From assembly GCA_003644175.1 (NCBI GenBank), contig QNBS01000054.1:1-9799 (forward strand): a stretch of 9,799 bases of DNA. The letters run 5' to 3'. The notes under the pieces are model-generated. The model was not told where the DNA came from, ran no database searches, and was given only the letters and a program-made list of their open reading frames with translations. Positions 1-6,654 of this stretch are shown here, in pieces. The position numbers were made by a program, and so were the translations under genes. Source of the stretch: Planctomycetota bacterium. Its GTDB lineage: Bacteria; Planctomycetota; Phycisphaerae; Sedimentisphaerales; Anaerohalosphaeraceae. Numbering within the stretch: position 1 is the first letter of the stretch; each line of letters starts with the position of its first letter.

Positions 1-1
1 A

Positions 2-433
2 GATAAAGAGATCGAACGCCAAAAGCAACTCGTCGTGCAGTGCCGCGCCGAACAGGCAAAAGACAAGGAATTAAGCAGCGATAACCTGATCAAGATGCGC
101 CGGCAACTGGCCGAATCGGGCAAGCAGGTTAGTGCACTCAAGGCCGAAAACGCACAACTCAAGCAGCGAGAGAAAGAGATCAAACGCCAAAAGCAACTCG
201 TCGGAAGGGAGAATATTGAACTCAAAAAACAACTCAAGCTGCGAGATAAAGAGATCAAACGCCAGAAGCAACTCGTCGTGCAGTACCGCGCCAATCCGAC
301 AAAGGACCAGGAATTAGCCGCCAATAACACAATCAAACTGCTCCAGCATCTGGCCGAGTCGGCCAAGCAGATTAAAGCACTCACGGACGAAAACACACAA
401 CTGAAAGAAAAAATCAAGGAACTGGAGGCCAGG
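2..433 (+). repeat. In-frame 243-bp tandem repeat in the coiled-coil gene
   Basis: Bases 1-49 and 244-292 match at 46 of 49 positions. The rest of the unit (50-244 against 293-433) is more diverged but still alignable in the same frame, for example LAESGKQVSALKAENAQLK against LAESAKQIKALTDENTQLK. A shorter 75-bp-offset repeat is nested inside: 156-202 matches 231-277 at 44 of 47 positions. All offsets are multiples of three, so the repeats lengthen the rod without changing frame. Confidence 0.85.
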
Positions 434-436
434 TAG
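2..436 (+). CDS. Coiled-coil repeat protein, 3' end only
   Basis: The reading frame is open from the left edge (from base 2) to a TAG at 434-436, so only the C-terminal 144 residues or so are visible; a GTG at 35 is in frame but nothing marks it as a start. The protein is almost entirely charged and polar (K, E, Q, R) with leucines at heptad-like spacing and no Gly/Pro-rich breaks, which predicts a long coiled coil. It is internally repetitive: a unit beginning DKEI(E/K)RQKQLVVQ starts at base 2 and again at base 245 (81 codons apart), and a partial copy, EKEIKRQKQLV, lies between. It ends with a leucine/glutamate-rich heptad stretch (ENTQLKEKIKELEAR). There is no signal peptide, membrane segment or catalytic motif in the visible part. 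It converges on pyrG with a 53-bp gap. Function is unknown; a structural, scaffold or SMC-like rod role is only a guess. Confidence 0.75.
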   Translation, partial: DKEIERQKQLVVQCRAEQAKDKELSSDNLIKMRRQLAESGKQVSALKAENAQLKQREKEIKRQKQLVGRENIELKKQLKLRDKEIKRQKQLVVQYRANPTKDQELAANNTIKLLQHLAESAKQIKALTDENTQLKEKIKELEAR

Positions 437-489
437 AGGCTTCTAAGCAAACCAAACAGCCATAACGATTGGCCGGCGCCGCCTCGCCG

Positions 490-2256
490 TCAGATACGCA
501 CTTTCCGGGATGCTTCCACACAATCGCAGAGTTTCTCGTCCGGGTAATGGTGCTGCATCGCCGCGGCGACGAGCCCCACAAACATCGGATGAGGACGCAG
601 CGGCCTTGACGTCAGGCATGGGTGCGCCTGCGTGCCCATGAAAAACGGATGCTCCGGAATCTCCAGTATCTGCATAATCGGGTACTCCGGCGCCTTGCCC
701 GAGAAAACCAGTCCCTTATCGGTCAGAGTCTCAATGTATTTCGGATCCACCTCGTATCGATGACGAAACCGCATCCGCACCGTATCGGCGCCACCGAAAA
801 GCTCCCACGCCAACGTATCCGACTTCAACGCGATATCCCTTCCCCCTAACCGCATGTTGCCGCCAAGACCCTCGATCTTCTTTTGCTCGGGAAGCATATC
901 GATTACCGGCTCGGAGCAATCCGGCTCAATCTCCGTGCTGTTGGCCTTGTCCAGTCCGCAGACATTACGCGCAAATTCCAAGACCGCCATCTGGAACCCG
1001 AAACAAAGTCCCAGGTACGGCACGTTATTTTCTCTGGCATACCGGATACACGCAATCTTGCCTTCGGTTCCGCGAGTGCCGAAGCCGCCCGGCACGATAA
1101 TCCCGTCGACATCGCGCAAATGTGCGCTGACATTCTTATCCGCCACTCCCGTCGTTTCGATCCACTTGATCTCCACCTTGCACCGCAGCGCGATTCCACT
1201 GTGTTCTATCGCATGAAGAATCGACGCGTAACTGTCGCGCACCGACGTATATTTGCCCGTAATTCCGATGGTTACTTTGTATTTCTCTTTGCCGATCCTG
1301 TCCGTAAAATCACACCACCTGCCCCATTCGATTCGTTCGTGCCGAAGGTTGATGCGATCCTCGATCTTCAACAGCCGCAGCACCTCAAAATCCAGTCCGC
1401 CATCGCGCAGCATCGCGGGAATCGTATAGATACTCGCCGAATCATGCATGCTGAACACCCGCTCGAAAGGCACGTTGCTGAACACGCTGATCTTCTGCCT
1501 GGCCTGTTCGCCGACCGGATTCTCGGCGCGGCAGGCGATAATATCCGGCTGAATACCCATCTGCATCATCTGCTTGATGCCCAACTGCGCCGCTTTGGAC
1601 TTCTGTTCGCCCAATGTCTTCGGCTCCAGAATATACGTCAGCCCGACAAAGCAGCAACTGTCCGGTCCTTCCTCATACGCTAATTCACGCATCGCTTCGA
1701 TATAGAACGCATTTTCCAGGTCCCCCACCGTACCGCCGATCTCCACAAAAACCACATCTGCGTCGCCGGCCATCGCAAGACGCCTCAGTTTCAGTTTCAC
1801 CTCGCCGGTCACATGAGGGATCATCTGAACATCACGACCAAGGTAGTCCCCGTGCCTTTCCTTATCCAGCACCGACTGATACACCTGGCCGCTCGTTGTG
1901 AAGTTCGCCCGGCTAAGGTTCTGGTCCAGCATCCGCTCATAAGTGCCCAGGTCCATGTCGCATTCCATGCCGTCATCCAGCACAAACACTTCTCCGTGCC
2001 GAAACGGATTCAGCGTCCCGGAATCGATATTGAGATACCCCTCCAGCTTGATCGGCGCAACTTTTAGCCCCTTGTCCTGCAGCAGTTTAGCAAGAGAAGA
2101 AGAGAATATCCCCTTGCCCAGCCCGCTCATCACAGTCCCCATCACAATCACGTAACGAGCCTTGCCTTTTTTGTACCCCTTGGGTATCGGCGAGAAATAC
2201 TCCGTCTCCGTAGTAACATCACTCACACTCGCCAACAAATCCTTGCTCTCAACCAT
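490..2256 (-). CDS. pyrG: CTP synthase (glutamine-hydrolysing), divergent
   Basis: Makes CTP from UTP, ATP and glutamine in the cytoplasm, the last step of de novo pyrimidine nucleotide synthesis. The N-terminal synthase domain (about 34-300) has the P-loop SGLGKG (44-49), HGEVFV (87-92), the Mg-binding D102 in DMDLG and E172 in VEIGGTVGD. The C-terminal class I glutaminase domain (about 327-570) has the oxyanion segment PGGFGTRG, nucleophile C418 in GLCFGFQ, RHRYEV (498-503) and H545. Oddities against the E. coli-type enzyme are: the triad Glu two residues after the His is C547 (HPC for HPE); KLDPY is KLEGY (70-74); the KTKPTQHSV UTP/CTP-site motif is KSKAAQLGI (219-227). About 32 extra N-terminal residues precede the first strand, and the total of 588 exceeds the usual 535-550. 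The ATG at 2256 lacks a good ribosome site, but no alternative start precedes the domain. It lies 49 bp after kdsB and is probably co-transcribed with it. Family certain; full glutaminase activity is not. Confidence 0.96.
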   Translation of the reverse strand: MVESKDLLASVSDVTTETEYFSPIPKGYKKGKARYVIVMGTVMSGLGKGIFSSSLAKLLQDKGLKVAPIKLEGYLNIDSGTLNPFRHGEVFVLDDGMECDMDLGTYERMLDQNLSRANFTTSGQVYQSVLDKERHGDYLGRDVQMIPHVTGEVKLKLRRLAMAGDADVVFVEIGGTVGDLENAFYIEAMRELAYEEGPDSCCFVGLTYILEPKTLGEQKSKAAQLGIKQMMQMGIQPDIIACRAENPVGEQARQKISVFSNVPFERVFSMHDSASIYTIPAMLRDGGLDFEVLRLLKIEDRINLRHERIEWGRWCDFTDRIGKEKYKVTIGITGKYTSVRDSYASILHAIEHSGIALRCKVEIKWIETTGVADKNVSAHLRDVDGIIVPGGFGTRGTEGKIACIRYARENNVPYLGLCFGFQMAVLEFARNVCGLDKANSTEIEPDCSEPVIDMLPEQKKIEGLGGNMRLGGRDIALKSDTLAWELFGGADTVRMRFRHRYEVDPKYIETLTDKGLVFSGKAPEYPIMQILEIPEHPFFMGTQAHPCLTSRPLRPHPMFVGLVAAAMQHHYPDEKLCDCVEASRKVRI

Positions 2257-2305
2257 AATCCCAGCCCTGTCTCTAACTACCGCTGTCTTTTACATTCCGC
2301 CGCCA

Positions 2306-3049
2306 TTATTCTTCGTCCTGCCGATGCCTTTTTACAAAAGCCTCATATTGCTCGGGGGTGTCGATGCCCTCCCAGGCATATCCAACCTTGCCCGTTATGA
2401 TGGTGTAACCGTGTTCGATCGCTCGAAGCTGCTCGAGCTTTTCGATTTTCTCAAGCGCCCCCTGCTCAAGTGCGGTAAATGTCATCAAGAACGCCTTGCG
2501 AAAGGCATATATCCCCATGTGCCGCAGATACTGCGACCCAAGGCCCACACCGCCGGCCTGCCGATCATACGGAATCGGCGACCGCGAAAAGTAAATCGCC
2601 CTGCCCGCCTTATCCACAATCGCCTTGACGATGTTCGGATCGGCGATCGCCTCGGCATTGTCGAATTCGGCAACCAGTGTCGCCATATCCGCCGTCGGAT
2701 TATCCGACAGAAGCCCCGCCAGATGGTCGATGTCGGCCGGGTCGATATCCGGCTCGTCGGCCTGCAGGTTCAAAATCACCTCCGCGTCGACGTCCTTTAC
2801 CGCCTCGGCGATCCGGTCCGTACCGCTGACGTGCGCCGCCGACGTCATCACGCACTCGGCGCCGAAGCCCTTACACGCGGCCATCACATCGACACTGTCG
2901 GTGGCGATAAGAACCATCTCAGGCCTCTTGGCGCACAATGCCCGCTCATAGGTGTGCTGAACAAGGTATTTGCCGGTTTCTTTGGCGAGAACCTTCCCCC
3001 GGAAACGACTTGAATCGTAACGAGCCGGTATTACGACGACAACTTTCAC
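2306..3049 (-). CDS. kdsB: 3-deoxy-manno-octulosonate cytidylyltransferase (CMP-Kdo synthetase)
   Basis: Activates Kdo with CTP to CMP-Kdo, the donor for the inner core of lipopolysaccharide, in the cytoplasm. The 247-residue length is typical. Visible motifs are the nucleotide-binding IPARYDSSRFRGK (7-19), HVSGTDRIAEA (73-83), NLQADEP (94-100, normally QGDEP), YFSRSPIPY (153-161), LRHMGIYAFR (175-184), KLEQLRAIEHGYTI (204-217) and GIDTPE (228-233). D98 and D230 correspond to the Mg-binding aspartates of the family. The start is a GTG at 3049, chosen because AAGGA at 3059-3063 sits 9 bases upstream and the protein begins directly with the first beta strand (KVVVVIPAR). It is the first gene of an operon with pyrG, whose product CTP is its substrate; the same kdsB-pyrG order is known in Chlamydia, a related phylum. 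Its presence implies a Kdo-bearing outer membrane. Confidence 0.95.
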   Translation of the reverse strand: MKVVVVIPARYDSSRFRGKVLAKETGKYLVQHTYERALCAKRPEMVLIATDSVDVMAACKGFGAECVMTSAAHVSGTDRIAEAVKDVDAEVILNLQADEPDIDPADIDHLAGLLSDNPTADMATLVAEFDNAEAIADPNIVKAIVDKAGRAIYFSRSPIPYDRQAGGVGLGSQYLRHMGIYAFRKAFLMTFTALEQGALEKIEKLEQLRAIEHGYTIITGKVGYAWEGIDTPEQYEAFVKRHRQDEE

Positions 3050-3108
3050 AAATTATCTTCCTTGCAGCGACTTGGGCTAAAAATTCTCCCTGAAACCACT
3101 GCCCGCCA

Positions 3109-3137
3109 ATAATACTCCAAACCCGCCGGCCTGTCAA
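3109..3137 (-). promoter_or_regulatory. Sigma70-type promoter of kdsB-pyrG
   Basis: On the minus strand a perfect -35 TTGACA (3132-3137) is followed after exactly 17 bases by TATTAT (3109-3114), which differs from the consensus -10 at one position. This predicts transcription starting near 3102 and a leader of about 50 bases before the kdsB GTG at 3049. Confidence 0.75.
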
Positions 3138-3207
3138 CATCATTACCGAATTTTTGTTGTCCTGATGTTCCTCACCGCCCCCGTCGTGCGCCCTGCCCGA
3201 CACACCA

Positions 3208-3241
3208 CCAAAAAAGGGCTGTGAATATCTCACAGCCCTTT
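3208..3241 (-). terminator. Intrinsic terminator after the PEP-CTERM gene
   Basis: A perfect 12-bp stem (3230-3241 with 3213-3224, AAAGGGCTGTGA and its complement) with a 5-base loop is followed on the minus strand by a run of six T (3210-3215, partly within the stem). It lies 26 bases past the stop of the PEP-CTERM gene at 3267 and upstream of the kdsB promoter, so it separates the two minus-strand units. Confidence 0.85.
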
Positions 3242-3266
3242 GATTTGCTACAACAAATATTATAAT

Positions 3267-3983
3267 TTATGCCCTGCGTTTTCTCAGCAGCCCCAAAGCA
3301 CCAAGACCAAGAAGACAAATCGTTGTCGGCTCAGGGATAATAGGTCCGCCAACGCCGATTCCCCACTCTTCAAAACCGTCGTCGGCAACCCCGATTGCTC
3401 CAAACTCTGAGTAGAGATAAACGTAGTCTCCACCCCCGGTAAACAGATCATCGGCAATATACATCGTAACATCGCCTTTTCCGCTGCCGGCGTTCAGGGT
3501 GTACTTCGTTAGAACCATGCTGTCTTCAATCGCGTCCATATCCCATATCAGATTGCTAAAACCAGAATAAAGCTCAATGGTACCATCAGTTTCAAGGTAT
3601 ATCTCCACAGTATCAAGCGAGAAGGGGTCGCCGTTGTTTTGATTTATATCAAGGCAAAATTCCCGGTAAATCGTCTCATCTCCATTAATCGCAACGGTAG
3701 GAATATCACTGAGAAGTAACGAATGCGTGTATAGGCCCTGCTTATGATCGTAGCCTGTCTCGACCGCACCGTCAGTATTATAACCTTTTTCAGTGCCGGC
3801 GCCCTGTATCCTCACGAAAGAATCGAACACACCTGTACCCGCCGATTCATCGGGATTGATCTGCATGAAATATCCCCCGTCGATATGACCATCCGAACCG
3901 ACTGTTGTAAGATCAACAACAACGGCGTGACCATTGGCGCACAAAACCAGAATTGCAACCACTGCTGCAAATCTCTTCACCAC
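3267..3983 (-). CDS. Exported PEP-CTERM sorting-domain protein
   Basis: A 238-residue (or 237) protein. Residues 1-20 form a signal peptide: VKR, a hydrophobic core, then ANGHA before a likely cleavage site. The C-terminus is a textbook PEP-CTERM signal: PEPT at 217-220, a hydrophobic stretch LLGLGALGLL and a basic end RKRRA. Such tails are recognised by an exosortase and the proteins are delivered to the outer surface. The central part (about 45-210) is acidic and beta-rich, with blocks FDSFVRIQ, GYNTDG, SLLLSDIP and REFCLDINQNNGDP; I recall similar blocks in other PEP-CTERM proteins, but no function is known to me. Two GTG codons lie in tandem at 3983 and 3980. AGGAG (3987-3991) is 3 bases from the first and 6 from the second, so the second is the likelier start. 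It is monocistronic, with its own promoter and terminator. Confidence 0.9.
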   Translation of the reverse strand: MVKRFAAVVAILVLCANGHAVVVDLTTVGSDGHIDGGYFMQINPDESAGTGVFDSFVRIQGAGTEKGYNTDGAVETGYDHKQGLYTHSLLLSDIPTVAINGDETIYREFCLDINQNNGDPFSLDTVEIYLETDGTIELYSGFSNLIWDMDAIEDSMVLTKYTLNAGSGKGDVTMYIADDLFTGGGDYVYLYSEFGAIGVADDGFEEWGIGVGGPIIPEPTTICLLGLGALGLLRKRRA

Positions 3984-4052
3984 CGTCTCCTATCTCCCTT
4001 TTTATTCCATTCACCCTATCCATCCCGGATAGACACACCCTCTAATCTACTA

Positions 4053-4081
4053 ATTTAACCATTTTATCCTGCGAGTGTCAA
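4053..4081 (-). promoter_or_regulatory. Probable promoter of the PEP-CTERM gene
   Basis: On the minus strand TTGACA (4076-4081) is followed after 17 bases by TTAAAT (4053-4058), a four-of-six match to the -10 consensus, in an A/T-rich stretch. The predicted start near 4046 would leave a leader of roughly 65 bases before the GTG pair at 3980-3983. Confidence 0.5.
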
Positions 4082-4201
4082 CTAAAAAATTGCAAAAAAC
4101 CCGAAAAAATGCAAATTTCCAGTATTTTCTCGGACCACTGCCCGTAAACCCGGATTTTGCACACATTCGGCTGCGCCGAAAAGGCTGCCACCCAAATATA
4201 T

Positions 4202-4233
4202 TTTAACACTTTAACACTTGGCTAAAGGCTAAA
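4202..4233 (+). repeat. Adjacent tandem duplications
   Basis: TTTAACAC occurs twice back to back (4202-4209, 4210-4217). Two bases later GGCTAAA occurs twice back to back (4220-4226, 4227-4233). Two independent perfect short duplications in 32 bases, upstream of a TTGACA, could be stacked regulator sites or slippage products. Confidence 0.6.
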
Positions 4234-4276
4234 GTATTACGGAAATAATGGTCTTGACAAAGGGCAGGGGTTCAGA

Positions 4277-4290
4277 TGTTACCGCGAACA
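4277..4290. promoter_or_regulatory. LacI-family operator-like palindrome
   Basis: TGTTACCGCGAACA is an interrupted palindrome with the central CG typical of LacI/CcpA-family sites. Against the cre-type pattern TGNNANCGNTNNCA only one defined position differs (G for T). It begins 17 bases after a perfect TTGACA (4254-4259), where a -10 element would lie, so a bound repressor could block that promoter. The overlapping hexamer TGTTAC is itself a poor -10. No regulator gene is in the window; the assignment is inference from pattern alone. Confidence 0.3.
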
Positions 4291-4325
4291 AAACGGGAAT
4301 TTTCAATCGTGATCCGTATAAATGG

Positions 4326-4350
4326 GTCCCTCCGCTGCGATTGGGATGAC
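4326..4350. repeat. Possible fragment of a dispersed intergenic repeat
   Basis: The stretch starting GTCCCTCCGCTGCG and ending TTGGGATGAC has imperfectly complementary ends (GTC-CC with GG-AT-GAC). It resembles the 'TCC...CTGCG...GGATGAC' intergenic repeats seen in many bacterial genomes. Only one copy lies in this window, so the assignment rests on resemblance alone. Confidence 0.3.
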
Positions 4351-4439
4351 ACGAGGTCGAGAATGTTGTTGTCAATCGCGGGGGAATTGGGATAATTGCG
4401 GGATGAACGAAAGGTGGGCTCTTTGGGCCGGGGAGCGGG

Positions 4440-4445
4440 TATAAT
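4440..4445 (+). promoter_or_regulatory. Candidate -10 element of the symporter gene
   Basis: A perfect TATAAT ends 28 bases before the symporter ATG. No convincing -35 lies 16-18 bases upstream (the hexamer there is GGCTCT), so it would need an activator or another sigma factor, or it may be chance. Confidence 0.3.
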
Positions 4446-4473
4446 GGAATGTTGATTTAGCGAGAGCAGTGCT

Positions 4474-6549
4474 ATGGGACTCGGTGCTTTGGACATTATT
4501 GTATTTGTGGTATTTGTTGCAGCGGTGATTACGGTGGGGCTGATGAAGAGCCGCAAGGAAAAGACCGCTGAGGACTTTTTTCTTGCCGGCCGCGGGCTGA
4601 GCTGGTGGCTGATCGGTTTTTCTCTGATTGCGGCGAATATCTCTTCGGAGCAATTTGTCGGTATGAGCGGAAACGCCGCGAGCCATGTCGGTATGGCGAT
4701 TGCCAGTTACGAGTGGATGGCGGCTATCACGTTGGTTGTGGTGGCGTTTGCGTTTTTGCCGTATTTCCTGAGAGCGGGCATTTATACGATTCCGGAGTTT
4801 CTGGAGTATCGGTACAACCCGTCGGCGCGGTTCATTATGGCGGTGATGATGCTGTTGATCTATATGCTGCTGTTGGGGGCGGTGACGTATTCGGGGGCGC
4901 TGACGGTCAATACGATGGCCGAAGAAATGAACATGCCTTTTATTCCGTCGTTAGCTCAGGCGTCGCTGGTGATCGGGCTTATCGCGATGGTATATGTGGC
5001 GGCCGGCGGGCTCAAGGCGTGCGCCTGGGCCGACCTGATACAGGGCAGCGCGCTCATTATCGGCGGGGCGATAGTGATGATCTGTGCGTTTAAGATGTTG
5101 GGCGGCGCCACGGAGGCGCACTATATCGAAGATGTTCGTACGGGCGCCGTGGGCGTCAAGGCGTTTACGCAGGACCAGGGGGCGATGGAGCGATTTGTGT
5201 CGTTGAACAGGGTCAGGCTTAATATGTTCCTGCCGAAACAGGACTCGGTGCTGCCGTGGACGGCGCTTTTGTTGGGGCTGTGGATTCCAAACTTTTATTA
5301 CTGGGGGCTGAACCAGTATATTACGCAGCGTACGCTTGGGTCGGCGTCTTTGGCGCAGGGGCAAAAGGGTATTGTTTTTGCGGCGTTTATGAAACTGCTC
5401 ATTCCGTTTGTGATCGTGATTCCCGGCATCATCGCTTTCAATCTGTATGCTCCCCAGATGAAATTGAAGGCGGTCGATGACAACGCCGCCGTTTTTGCCC
5501 GGTACAGGCCGGCGAATCCGGATACAAAGCTTGTCCTGGTTGCCGAGTCGCCCACGTCCGAGGCGATTGCCAATTTAGCCGACGGTGCGTTAATGGTGGC
5601 GGTCTATCCCGACAAGGCTGCGCTCAAAGCCGGCAAGGTAAAGAATGAATTTGTTCTTCCGATCACCAAAGACGACTACGACAAGTTGGAAACAAAGGAA
5701 TTTAGCGTCTTCAAGTCCGACGACAAGTCGTGGAAGGAGGTCTTTTCGGTGTTTGCCGTGGAGTTGGATGCCTATAACGAAAAGACTGTTGCCGCCGCCA
5801 AGGCCGCCGGCGCAAAGATACATACGGAGAAATTCATCGGATACAAATACGACTCGGCTTTGGCGCAGTTGTTGGCGAATGCGCTGCCGCGAAAAGTGGG
5901 ATTAGTGGGATTTGTGTTGGCGGCGCTTCTTGGCGCCATTGTGAGTTCGTTGGCGGCTATGCTAAACGCCGCATCGACGATCTTCACTATGGATATATAC
6001 AAAAAATATATCAAGCCGGACGCTTCCCAGGGGCGGTTTGTCTTTTTGGGGCGTGTTTGCGTGGTGGTCTTTTCGGGTATTGCGATATTTCTTGCCCCGG
6101 TGTTGGGCAATCCGAAGTACAGCCACAGTATATTTACGATTATTCAGGAAAGTCAGGGCTGTTTGTCTCCGGGTATTCTGTCGGTGTTTGTGTTCGGGCT
6201 GCTGGTGAGAAGAGGTCCGGGCGTCTGCGGGGCGGTGGGGCTTATCACCAACATTATTGTTTACGGCGGTTTGAAGATTGTATCTACGATGAGCGGGCTC
6301 ATGGAAAACGACTTAATGAGCACTCTTGTCGGCAACTTTCTCAACAGGATGGCGATCAGCTTTGTGGCTTGCCTTATCGTTATGACGATAATCACGATGG
6401 TAAAGCCGTTGCCCGAACCGGTGGTGTTCAGGCAGAACACGACGATTGACCTGACCGGCTCCAGGAACGCTCGCCTGGCGGGTATTGCGGTCGTGGTCCT
6501 TACGTTGCTTCTGTATGTCGTATTCAGTCCGATCGGACTGGCGAGATAA
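4474..6549 (+). CDS. Sodium/sugar symporter, SGLT-type (SSS family), with extra external domain
   Basis: An inner-membrane carrier that uses the Na gradient to import a sugar. Long stretches follow the Vibrio galactose symporter vSGLT: SSEQFVGMSG, AIASYEWM, GIYTIPEF, NFYYWGLNQYI, KGIVFAAFMKLL, SSLAAML and TIFTMDIYKK. Residues matching the vSGLT sugar site are kept (Q60, E80, N273, K307, Q558; gate Y276), except that the Ser after E88WM is A83. The Na2-site serine pair is S491-S492. At 691 residues it is about 150 longer than vSGLT, mostly because of a soluble, Lys/Asp-rich segment at about 324-456 between core helices 7 and 8. By homology this loop (EL4, part of the outer lid) faces outside the cytoplasm. 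The C-terminus adds a further helix (about 667-685). ATG at 4474 fits the first helix; the ribosome site is weak (GAGAG 9 bases upstream). Substrate is probably a monosaccharide; which one is unknown. Confidence 0.93.
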   Translation: MGLGALDIIVFVVFVAAVITVGLMKSRKEKTAEDFFLAGRGLSWWLIGFSLIAANISSEQFVGMSGNAASHVGMAIASYEWMAAITLVVVAFAFLPYFLRAGIYTIPEFLEYRYNPSARFIMAVMMLLIYMLLLGAVTYSGALTVNTMAEEMNMPFIPSLAQASLVIGLIAMVYVAAGGLKACAWADLIQGSALIIGGAIVMICAFKMLGGATEAHYIEDVRTGAVGVKAFTQDQGAMERFVSLNRVRLNMFLPKQDSVLPWTALLLGLWIPNFYYWGLNQYITQRTLGSASLAQGQKGIVFAAFMKLLIPFVIVIPGIIAFNLYAPQMKLKAVDDNAAVFARYRPANPDTKLVLVAESPTSEAIANLADGALMVAVYPDKAALKAGKVKNEFVLPITKDDYDKLETKEFSVFKSDDKSWKEVFSVFAVELDAYNEKTVAAAKAAGAKIHTEKFIGYKYDSALAQLLANALPRKVGLVGFVLAALLGAIVSSLAAMLNAASTIFTMDIYKKYIKPDASQGRFVFLGRVCVVVFSGIAIFLAPVLGNPKYSHSIFTIIQESQGCLSPGILSVFVFGLLVRRGPGVCGAVGLITNIIVYGGLKIVSTMSGLMENDLMSTLVGNFLNRMAISFVACLIVMTIITMVKPLPEPVVFRQNTTIDLTGSRNARLAGIAVVVLTLLLYVVFSPIGLAR

Positions 6550-6654
6550 GAGTGGGAGATTGCTATGAAGTAGGCAGGGACGTTTGCGGTTCAGGGCCGC
6601 CGTCAGCGGATAAGCACAGTCTGCCAATATAGCGGTTTTCTATTTCGCTGCCAA

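Larger units (their letters stand above)
3984..4473. other. 490-bp divergent intergenic region
   Basis: No credible gene is seen here on either strand. It lies between the minus-strand PEP-CTERM gene and the plus-strand symporter. From left to right it holds the PEP-CTERM promoter (4053-4081), a small perfect hairpin TTCGGC-TGC-GCCGAA (4166-4180), adjacent short tandem duplications (4202-4233), a TTGACA (4254-4259) next to an operator-like palindrome (4277-4290), a possible dispersed-repeat fragment (4326-4350), an inverted 7-mer pair GCGATTG (4337-4343) / CAATCGC (4373-4379), and a TATAAT (4440-4445) close to the symporter start. Confidence 0.6.

Noticed and set aside
471..483. G/C-rich palindrome CGGCGCCG between the converging coiled-coil and pyrG genes
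   Set aside because: It has no loop and no T-run on either strand, so there is no support for a terminator.
883..1683. 266-codon plus-strand open frame opposite pyrG
   Set aside because: It lies wholly antisense to a clear pyrG, has an Arg/His-rich composition typical of shadow frames, has no ribosome site, and matches no family I recognise.
2162..3013. 283-codon plus-strand open frame opposite kdsB
   Set aside because: It is antisense to kdsB motifs throughout; its length is explained by the codon bias of kdsB. The Arg-rich translation shows no domain.
2946..3233. 95-codon minus-strand frame overlapping the kdsB start
   Set aside because: It covers the kdsB promoter and ribosome site, enters kdsB in another frame, and begins inside the terminator hairpin.
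4272..4686. Minus-strand frames over the symporter upstream region and start
   Set aside because: They are antisense to the conserved first helices of the symporter and lack protein-like composition or a ribosome site.
6565..6573. ATG-AAG-TAG minimal frame just after the symporter stop
   Set aside because: Two codons with only a weak GGGAG upstream; nothing follows that would make it a leader peptide.
6597..6609. CCGC-CGTCA-GCGG small hairpin as symporter terminator
   Set aside because: The stem is only 4 bp and no T-run follows, so it was not called.
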